Shown piece after piece: positions 63,896 to 64,000 of a stretch of 64,000 nt of DNA. Numbering within the stretch: position 1 is the first letter of the stretch; each line of letters starts with the position of its first letter. The notes beneath the pieces are model-generated. The model did no database searches. It had not been told where the DNA came from and saw only the letters and a program-made list of their open reading frames with translations. The DNA comes from Serinus canaria (lineage: Eukaryota; Chordata; Aves; Passeriformes; Fringillidae): the NCBI RefSeq assembly GCF_022539315.1, contig NC_066316.1, forward strand, positions 51,833,994-51,897,993, written 5' to 3'. The position numbers and the translations under genes were made by a program.

Positions 63896-63904
63896 TATAT
63901 AAAG
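63896..63904 (+). promoter_or_regulatory. TATA box, candidate core promoter
   Basis: TATATAAAG lies just downstream of a CpG-containing segment (about 63800-63890). Initiation would be expected near 63925-63935, so the transcript would run out of the window. No exon can be confirmed. Confidence 0.25.
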
Positions 63905-63980
63905 CAGCAGAAAGACACACATTGTGTAACAGATGTCTGTCTGTTGAAAGGAGATAAAGAGACAGCCTGATTTCTTTCCC

Positions 63981-64000
63981 TTTTTTTTTTTTTTTTTTTT
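63981..64000 (+). repeat. T20 homopolymer at the window edge
   Basis: The last 20 bases are all T. The run may continue past the window or mark a sequence-gap boundary. Confidence 0.9.

Noticed and set aside
1..64000. tRNA, rRNA, CRISPR, operon or phage features
   Set aside because: None seen. The composition, splice-type signals and CR1/LTR repeats indicate vertebrate nuclear DNA.

Overview
The window looks like avian nuclear DNA, most likely from a songbird. Two kinds of evidence support this. There are CR1 LINE 3' ends: a ~410-bp copy on the minus strand at 36702-37112 and two short ends on the plus strand near 53.8 kb and 59.0 kb. There is also one solo endogenous-retrovirus LTR (33784-34329) of a type I recognise from bird, chiefly passerine, genomes. 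The DNA is AT-rich, repeat-poor and stop-dense. It has no bacterial-style operons, tRNA or rRNA genes, or CRISPR arrays. Almost every open frame longer than 60 codons has the composition of chance open frames.

Layout. Positions 1-5760 are the only part with real gene-like signal. Two stretches have clear codon periodicity on the plus strand: 1359-1571, which ends in a Cys-x4-Cys / Cys-x2-Cys zinc-finger-like motif, and 2983-3161, a 58-residue C-terminal tail behind a strong splice acceptor. An AU-rich 3' UTR-like stretch follows, with several poly(A) hexamers and a final AATTAAA at 5734. I read this as the 3' end of a plus-strand gene I cannot name, possibly with two alternative C termini. 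A weaker minus-strand terminal-exon candidate lies at 20-374.

From 5.8 to 64 kb the sequence is intergenic or intronic. It carries isolated signals: a G-quadruplex run (7.14 kb), a consensus CTCF core (8.18 kb), a p53-type response element made by a 12-bp duplication (10.46 kb), and a short CpG island with MEF2 and GATA sites (14.49-14.95 kb). There is an ancient CR1/L3-type reverse-transcriptase fragment (20.8 kb), several perfect palindromes (the best is 24 bp at 61139) and two microsatellites bounded by direct repeats. One candidate internal exon of 49 codons lies at 42688-42834. A TATA box with rising CpG content at the right edge hints at a promoter running out of the window.

No multi-gene system is visible. 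The most useful leads are the split 3' end at 1.3-3.2 kb, the CpG island at 14.5 kb, the 42.7-kb exon candidate and the palindromes at 41.6 and 61.1 kb. All splice-site, motif and repeat calls were made by eye. Family assignments rest on remembered consensus features, not on a search.
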